A DNA stretch of 64,000 nt from Cymodocea nodosa. Its lineage: Eukaryota; Streptophyta; Magnoliopsida; Alismatales; Cymodoceaceae. The notes under the pieces are model-generated. The model had not been told where the DNA came from. It was given only the letters and a program-made list of their open reading frames with translations, and ran no database searches. Location of the stretch: the NCBI GenBank assembly GCA_036874045.1, contig CM072339.1, positions 3,107,501 through 3,171,500 of the forward strand, in the 5' to 3' direction. This document shows positions 58,162 to 64,000 of this stretch, piece by piece. The stretch's first letter is position 1. Every line of letters begins with the position of its first letter. A program made the position numbers and the translations under genes.

Positions 58162-60013
58162 TGTTTGGGTTTTCCCAGCACTACACTAGAAAAACTTCAA
58201 TTTGTTACTTCTATTTTTAATTAGTTAATTTATCTTTATGCATATTCTTTCTTTTAGAAGTAAACAAACAACCTTTAATACAATTTAGATATTAATTCTA
58301 ATTTGTACTTTAACTACAAGTGCATAGTGTCTATTGTATCAGTGTGCAAGTACAGGTCAATCCCACAGGGAATTGCTGACGAATTTAAGAAATGTTTGAT
58401 TGTGAACAATTCAAATTTATATTCAATAATCACTCCGTTGAGTTACAGTTAACTCAATGGACTAAGTTCGTTGAGTTATAGCTAACTCAATGGATTATCC
58501 TCGTGGACTTAAGTTAACTCCATGAGCCTGTCTCTTTATAATACTACTATTTACAAAGGAATTCGGCCAACCATTGGGCGATTCCACAGATTGTAAATAA
58601 CATCAATTAAGCTTTTTAATGCTAGTTAACATTGGATTTATCATTAAGCAATACTAACATTCAGATGATTCAAACAATAACCATTAAAATCTTTAAGTTG
58701 TTTTGTATGAACCAATTTCAGTAAACTGTAAAATTAAAACTAACATAAAACAATCATAAAACTGATACAGATAACATTAATCACGATACAACACAAACAA
58801 TACAACACTCAAATACAACATACAAACAAAGATAAATTGTTTTTGGTATTTTTGTTTTTTATGTAATGGGCAAAAGGTGAAATGTAAAGTAACCTCACTT
58901 GACAGTAAATACTTCTGACACTACTTGCAATGCGATTACACCACTGAAAATTAAACCACTTACAATTCTGTCTCCTCTCCCTATAGAATCGCGAGTCCAG
59001 AATTGCAAGATGATCTCCTCTTCAGCATATAGTCATCAACTCGAAGTCAAGGCTAAAAGCTTTACGATCTCCTGAAATATGAGTCGACGCTTGGTGAAAA
59101 TGTCTTCCCTTCCCGCGACGCGATCACTTCTCACAGTGGTTGTCAGGCACTGTGTTTGGCTCAAAATCGACCCGACATCAGGCAAGTATCCTCTCAGACC
59201 TTCGATGATTGGTGATTATGGTGGTGATAACGATGGTTGGTGTGATACTTCGGAGAATCGCCGGTATTGTTTGTAGAAAGCTCGATGCTCCTCCTCTGTA
59301 TACACTGGCCATCCATCGATCACACACCCTTCTTCTTTTTTTCTTCTTTCCTTTTATATTTCTTCCGTAGTAACTGCTTCTGCTTGAATGGTCGGTTGGA
59401 TTTCCTTCCTTGAGATCAACGGCAATGATTTTTTTCTCCCTACGCGATTGAATTCCTGCGTGACACATGTAAACGTGGTTTTTCTTTCCAACTGTCTGTT
59501 CCTGCAACCGCTACAGTGGCATTTTAGAAAATATATAGTCCGTGGAGTTACAGATAATTCAACGGACTTTCTTTGTTGATTTAACTATAAAACACGTGCA
59601 AAAAAATAACAACTTAAGTTTATAACGCATTGCCTTAATGTTCAATATAGCAACTCAACACGTACAGTTATGCTAACTTAACAAGTTATAACTTAAGTAA
59701 ATCTACGAGATCTCAACACGTGTACATCTGGAAATAAAATATTCTCTCTAAACATAAATGTTCGGCAATTTAAACATAACTATCCGAAATATCAAAAAAT
59801 TTGGATACTTAAGAATTTCACAGCCTGTAACTTACCGACAGTTCATAAATGTACTAAATTAACATTAATTCCCCAAAATTAAGTAGATTCTTCAACTAAA
59901 GCATATAACAGTGCAATTATAACATAATGGCTTAATTCTCATATGATAAACTAAATATTCTGTAATTAACCATCATTTAACCATTAATAATATGTAATTT
60001 TTCATTCTAAACA
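58162..60013 (-). repeat. 5' LTR of the gypsy element
   Basis: Matches the LTR at 48433-50291. CACGTG motifs lie at 59593-59598 and 59717-59722, upstream of the TATA box. Palindromic GTTGAGTTA/TAACTCAAC elements lie at 58434-58525 and 59540-59570. Confidence 0.93.
59350..59358 (-). promoter_or_regulatory. TATA box of the 5' LTR promoter
   Basis: TATAAAAGG on the minus strand, conserved at 49620-49628 in the other LTR. A purine-rich start region follows. Transcription would begin some 30 bases further toward lower coordinates (inference). Confidence 0.6.
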
Positions 60014-60018
60014 ATATT
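60014..60018 (+). repeat. Target-site duplication of the gypsy element, right copy (ATATT)
   Basis: Identical to 48428-48432 and directly adjacent to the LTR terminus. Confidence 0.93.
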
Positions 60019-60990
60019 TAAAAATTTTCTTAACAACAATAGGTATAACTATTTAGGATTAGATTGATATCTAACACAAATATACATATTAAATATAATA
60101 TTTGGATGGCTAGCTGTTAAATAAAGTAATGAACCAATCATACTTCTATATTGTTTTATGTCTATAGATTTTTCAAAATCATCTTTATCCAATTTAGTGA
60201 TAGTACTCATTGGTGTATTTTTTATTTTAATATTATTTAGTACAAACCTCTTTAATAAATCTCGAGTATATTTTTATTGTGAGATAAAAGTTCATTTTTC
60301 TAACTACTTAATTTGCAAGTCTAGAAAAAATAATAGTCCACCCATCGTACTCATTTCAAATTGATTAATCATATCATTCTAAAAAGACTCAACTAATTTT
60401 TCATTTGTTGCTCCAAATATAATGTCATCTACATAGATTTGAACTACCAATATATCATTTTCAACTTTCTTGATAAAGAGGGTATGATCTACCTTTCCCA
60501 TAGAATACCCTTTTTCTATAAGAAATTTAGATAACCTCTCATACCAAGATCTAAGGGATTGCTTAAGGCCATATAATACCTTTTTAAGCTTATAAACATA
60601 CTCAAGATATTTTAAATCTTCAAAACCTAGAAGTTGTTTTACATAAACTTCTTCTTTAATATATCCATTTAAAAAACCAATCTTAACATCCATTTGATAT
60701 AATTTGAAATTTATGTAACAAGCAAATGCTAATAAAATTCTTATAGATTCTAGTCTAGCAATAAGAGCAAAAGTTTCATCATAGTCAATTCTTTCCTCTT
60801 GCTTGTAATCTTGAGCAACTAACCTAACTTTGTTTTTAATTATTTGTCCATCTTGATTTACTTTGTTTCTAAATACCCACCTTGTTCCTATTATAGACTA
60901 ATTTTCAAATGTTGGAACTAGATCCTATACCTCATTTCTTATAAATTGATTTAGCTCATCTTACAAAGTTAAATACCAAAATTCATCTTC
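60019..60990 (-). pseudogene. Minus-strand SIRE-like copia: reverse transcriptase (decayed)
   Basis: Minus-strand reading: GTRWVFRNKVNQDGQIIKNK (about 60890), RIDYDETFALIARLESIRIL, then the open frame 60693-60379 with QMDVKIGFLNGYIKEEVYVK, LKKVLYGLKQSLRSWYERLS and the catalytic VQIYVDDIIFGATNEKL with intact YVDD. It then reads FEMSTMGGLLFFLDLQIK and 'SLLYLTASHPNI' down to the gypsy insertion. Stops are scattered. It continues at 48432 across the insertion. Confidence 0.87.
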
Positions 60991-62100
60991 TAAGGCATCT
61001 TTAATTTTCTTAAGCTCTAGTAAAAAAATAGAAAAATAAGCATCACAAATGTTAACTATTGATGACCTAGTCCTAATTCTTTGATTATGATTGCCTATTA
61101 TCTGATCAATAAAATGAGATGAAGTATAACGCCAATTTCCATAACGTTCTACATTTTCTATAGGCATGACATTATTTTCTTCAAAATTTTCATCATTTAA
61201 GTTTATATTTCTTATTCCATCAAATAATCTTTCAATTTCTCTATCAACATCATTTGATTCTGTTGATAGAATTTATGAATCATTATTTTCAACATATCTA
61301 AAATCTAAATGAGAATTTTCATAAAATTTAACATGTAGGGTTTCCTCAATTTTTTTGTTGATTTATTATACACCCTATATGCTTTACTTCTAATAGAATA
61401 ACCAACAAAAATACTCTCATTTGATTTGTCTCTAAATTTGTCTCTACACTCCTTAATGTTTAATATAAAACACTTTCAACCAAAGGGTTTTAAATAACTA
61501 ATTTTGGAAATCTTGTTATACCGTATCTCATAAAGAGTTTTATCCAAAATAGGTCTTAAATGTACCATATTTATAACATAAAATACTTTATGAACTGCTT
61601 CTACCTAGAGAAATAAGGGTGACTTATTTTCATTTAACATAGTTTTGGACATTTCCTGAAGTGATCTATTTTTTCGTTCTACTATCCTATTTTGTGAAAA
61701 AACTCTTGAAAATGAATACCTATGATCTATGTCTAATTCTTCACAAAAGATGTCCATTTGATCATTATCAAACTCTATACCATGATCACTCTTAAGTTTT
61801 TGAATTTTAACATTTTGCTCATTCTGAACTTTATTACAAAATACCTTAAATATTTCAAAAACTTCAATTTTATTAACTAAAAAATAAACTCAAGTAAACC
61901 TATAATAATCATCAACTAGTACAAAAGTATAATATTTACCTCCTAGACTAGATGTCCTAGTAGGTCCAAATAAATCCATATATACTAGTTCTAATACTCT
62001 TTTGCTTGTTATTTCATTTAAAATTCTAAAGAATGTTTTATGTTGTTTACTTAATTGGCATGCATCACACATAAACTCTTTCAAATAATTAATACTAGGT
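60991..62100 (-). pseudogene. Minus-strand SIRE-like copia: integrase (decayed)
   Basis: Catalytic-core landmarks, right to left: MCDACQLSKQHKTFFRIL (zinc-binding end), LVYMDLFGPTRTSSLGGKYY (first Asp), LKSDHGIEFDNDQMDIFCEE (second Asp), FSQNRIVERKNRSLQEMSKT (Glu). The C-terminal region has SNESIFVGYSIRSKAYRVYN (about 61430-61370), then an acidic linker. The D-D-E residues are all present but the frame has several stops. Confidence 0.85.
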
Positions 62101-62620
62101 AAACCTCTAACTAGATTTTTTTTAGATAACTTTTGTAATAACTTTAGGTTTGAGTGACCTAACCTTATATGCCATAAAATGACTTCATCTGACTTTGCAA
62201 TTAAGCAAGCACTATCTTTAATAATATTAGAAGGTAAATTTAGAATACAAATGGATCATTTCTTGTATGTAGTAAATAAAATTTTGTTTGTATGTATGTC
62301 TATAATTTTATAGGAGTCTTTTTCAAAAATCTCTCTATGAATTTTCATTAAGACAAGAACACTTAATAAATTAAAACCTAAATTTTCTACTAATAAGACA
62401 TCATTAATAAAACATTTTTCAGTTACTTGAATCTTACCAAACCTAAGGATTTTTGTTTTACTTTTATTTACAAAGGTAACTTGTTTGTTCTTGGTTTTTG
62501 TTACTTCTGTAAGTAATCATATATCTCTAGTTATGTGGTTGTATGTTCTATTGTCCATTATCAATTTTGATTTGTATACCTACAAAACAATTAAGAAGAG
62601 ATTTTATTTCTTGGAACCCA
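62101..62620 (-). pseudogene. Minus-strand SIRE-like copia: protease end and pre-integrase region (decayed)
   Basis: The reading includes KQVTFVNKSKTKILRFGKIQ, FINDVLLVENLGFNLLSVLV and the pre-integrase LWHIRLGHSNLKLLQKLSKK with the H-x-R-L-G-H zinc-binding motif. The protease active site further right (62560-62640) is too damaged to define. Confidence 0.78.
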
Positions 62621-64000
62621 TTCCTGAATGGATCCAAAAATTTTAGAGGCAGTGATATCATAATAACCAATATCTTTAAATTTCAACTTATTTATTTTCT
62701 AATAATTGTTTCTACATTTATTACTTTTATTCTTATAATTATCAGAACATTTATTTCTATCCAATAGAGTTGAAATTTTCATTTTTGACATTATTTAATT
62801 GTTGATTTTTCCAATATCTGATTTTTCTTAAATATAAAGAAAATTGATAAAAAAATTAAAATCCCTATTTTCAAATGACTTAGCATGATTTTTATGAAAA
62901 TTTCTTTTGAGACGTGTTTTTATCTATATGCTGTATTTTATCTACTTGCACATATTTTTCACCTTTTCTAATTATAGACAAAATAGTTTTTCTTTTTCTA
63001 TTCTTAGTACTAGAAATAAAAGCCTTATTTTTAAAAGTACTATCATGCAATAATAATTTTCAGACATTTGATATTTTACTGCTAAATTCATTTATTATCG
63101 TCTAGCTATTATTTCATTTACTTAAGGTGCCTTTTTTATCGCAAACATTAATTTTTAACATATCAATTTATGAATTTAAATCATTAATAGTCTGATTTAA
63201 TTTTTCAATTTTACAAATCATTTTCTTCTTATCAACAATTAAATTTTCCTAATCAACATGCAAGTCTTTTTCTATTATAATAAACAAAAATTTTTATGCA
63301 TGCTTTTGATTTTTTTTCTTTAAATTTATTCAACATAGAATTCAGAAAATCAACCTTATTTTCAAATTCATTTAGCATTTCTCTAGTGTGTCCTTCCTTT
63401 TGATTTTACTCTTTTATATTTTTTAACTAGTTTATTATATTCAACAAGCAATCTATCAAAACTATCATAACTAGTATTAGGATTAGAAGATACCTCACTA
63501 GATTTTGCTATAAAGCATACGTTTACTAGATTCTTTTCTTCTGAATCTAATCTTAATAAGGATTCACTATCTGATGTTGAATCCTTCTTTTCTTCACTTT
63601 ATGAAGAGGAAGAGTCATACTATGTCACATTTAATACCCATCATTTTTTGAAATTCTTGTTCCTTAAATTTCTTCTCGGATTCTTCTTATATTTGTTGAG
63701 AGGACAATCAATTTGAAAGTGACATGGCCTATTGCACTTATAGCATATGACTTCCTCCTTTAGAAATGACTTCTTCTACATATCTTTGGATGTCTTTGTC
63801 GACCTGAAGTTCCTGTATTTCTTTAATAGATTTCTAAATTTTCTAGTCAACAAAATTAAATCATCTTCAAAATCACTAGTGACTTCTAAGACTTTATCAA
63901 TCTCAAAAATCAGATTCCTTCTAAGATTCTTTTCTTTTGAATCTAAATGTTGTACTTCATAGGCTGTCAAATTTCTTATGAGATCATCTAGAGTATATGT
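62621..64000 (-). pseudogene. Minus-strand SIRE-like copia: gag C-terminal part (runs off the right edge)
   Basis: Contains the CCHC knuckle CYKCNRPCHFQIDCPL at about 63745-63698, followed by a basic stretch and the Ser/Glu/Asp-rich sequence (SEEKKDSTSDSESLLRLDSE, about 63600-63540) that typically follows the knuckle in SIRE-like gag, then coiled-coil-like charged sequence (LLVEYNKLVKNIKE). Upstream, the frame 63970-63776 reads EVTSDFEDDLILLTRKFRNL then LKKYRNFR. The gag start lies outside the window. Confidence 0.8.

Larger units (their letters stand above)
48433..60013 (-). mobile_element. Ty3/gypsy (Athila-type) retrotransposon, 11,581 bp, carrying an F-box frame; internally deleted
   Basis: Bounded by LTRs of 1859 and 1852 bp beginning TGTTTAGAATG and ending CAAACA on the minus strand, with perfect ATATT target duplications. 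Order on the minus strand: 5' LTR (60013-58162), tRNA-Asp primer site, a gag remnant starting at the zinc knuckle, protease, RT deletion, RNase H, integrase, a tandem repeat zone, the F-box frame, a 2-kb non-coding zone, the polypurine tract and the 3' LTR. Pol motifs and the tRNA-Asp primer site are of the Athila type (family knowledge). The two LTRs look alike to the mid-90s per cent by eye (not calculated), so the insertion is not very recent. It sits inside a minus-strand copia element. Confidence 0.93.

Overview
This is a stretch of plant nuclear DNA. It is AT-rich, spliceosomal introns are visible, and most of it is built from nested plant-type LTR retrotransposons. Only two ordinary host genes are clear. 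The GC-rich, intronless U-box gene in an AT-rich background would suit a non-grass monocot, but that is a guess; the window does not fix the species.

Host genes. (1) 13981-18406 (+): a four-exon gene for a 114-residue plant ubiquitin-domain-containing protein (UBTD / DC-UbP type), with a myristoylation-type MGCAGSS start. Its second intron carries an old LINE fragment. (2) 30823-33024 (+): an intact single-exon 733-residue U-box/ARM-repeat E3 ubiquitin ligase of the PUB16/PUB17 (ACRE276) type. A small possible gene or pseudogene of unknown function lies at 27322-27719 (-).

Left part (1-12.8 kb). A decayed Ty1/copia element on the + strand (3.5-10.7 kb) is cut up by LTRs of one Ty3/gypsy family, copies at 1-1503, about 2438-3487 and a full solo LTR at 7875-9896, and by an unrelated LTR-like block at 4.3-6.2 kb.

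Middle (19-27 kb and 33.9-38.7 kb). Remnants of an RTE-like LINE, an L1-like LINE and three copia elements. The copia copy at 34-38.7 kb contains a gag piece bounded by 66-bp direct repeats and a 223-bp insertion with 5S rRNA-like sequence flanked by 12-bp duplications.

Right part (38.7-64 kb). A SIRE/Maximus-like copia element on the - strand, gag beyond 64 kb and LTR-like sequence down to 38.7 kb, is split by an 11.6-kb Ty3/gypsy element of the Athila type (48433-60013, - strand). That element has TG...CA LTRs of about 1.85 kb, a tRNA-Asp primer site, a polypurine tract and a perfect ATATT target duplication. Removing it with one ATATT restores the copia reading frame.

Most notable observation: between pol and the 3' LTR, in the pol sense, the gypsy element carries a 367-codon frame encoding an F-box followed by an F-box-associated-like C-terminal domain, interrupted by two in-frame TGA codons. 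The same element has lost the catalytic core of reverse transcriptase by an in-frame deletion and most of gag. It therefore looks like a non-autonomous element that captured a host F-box gene in the position where related elements carry an env-like ORF. Arrays of GTTGAGTTA/TAACTCAAC inverted repeats occur in its LTRs and again just upstream of the F-box frame. All domain assignments were made by eye; no database search was run.
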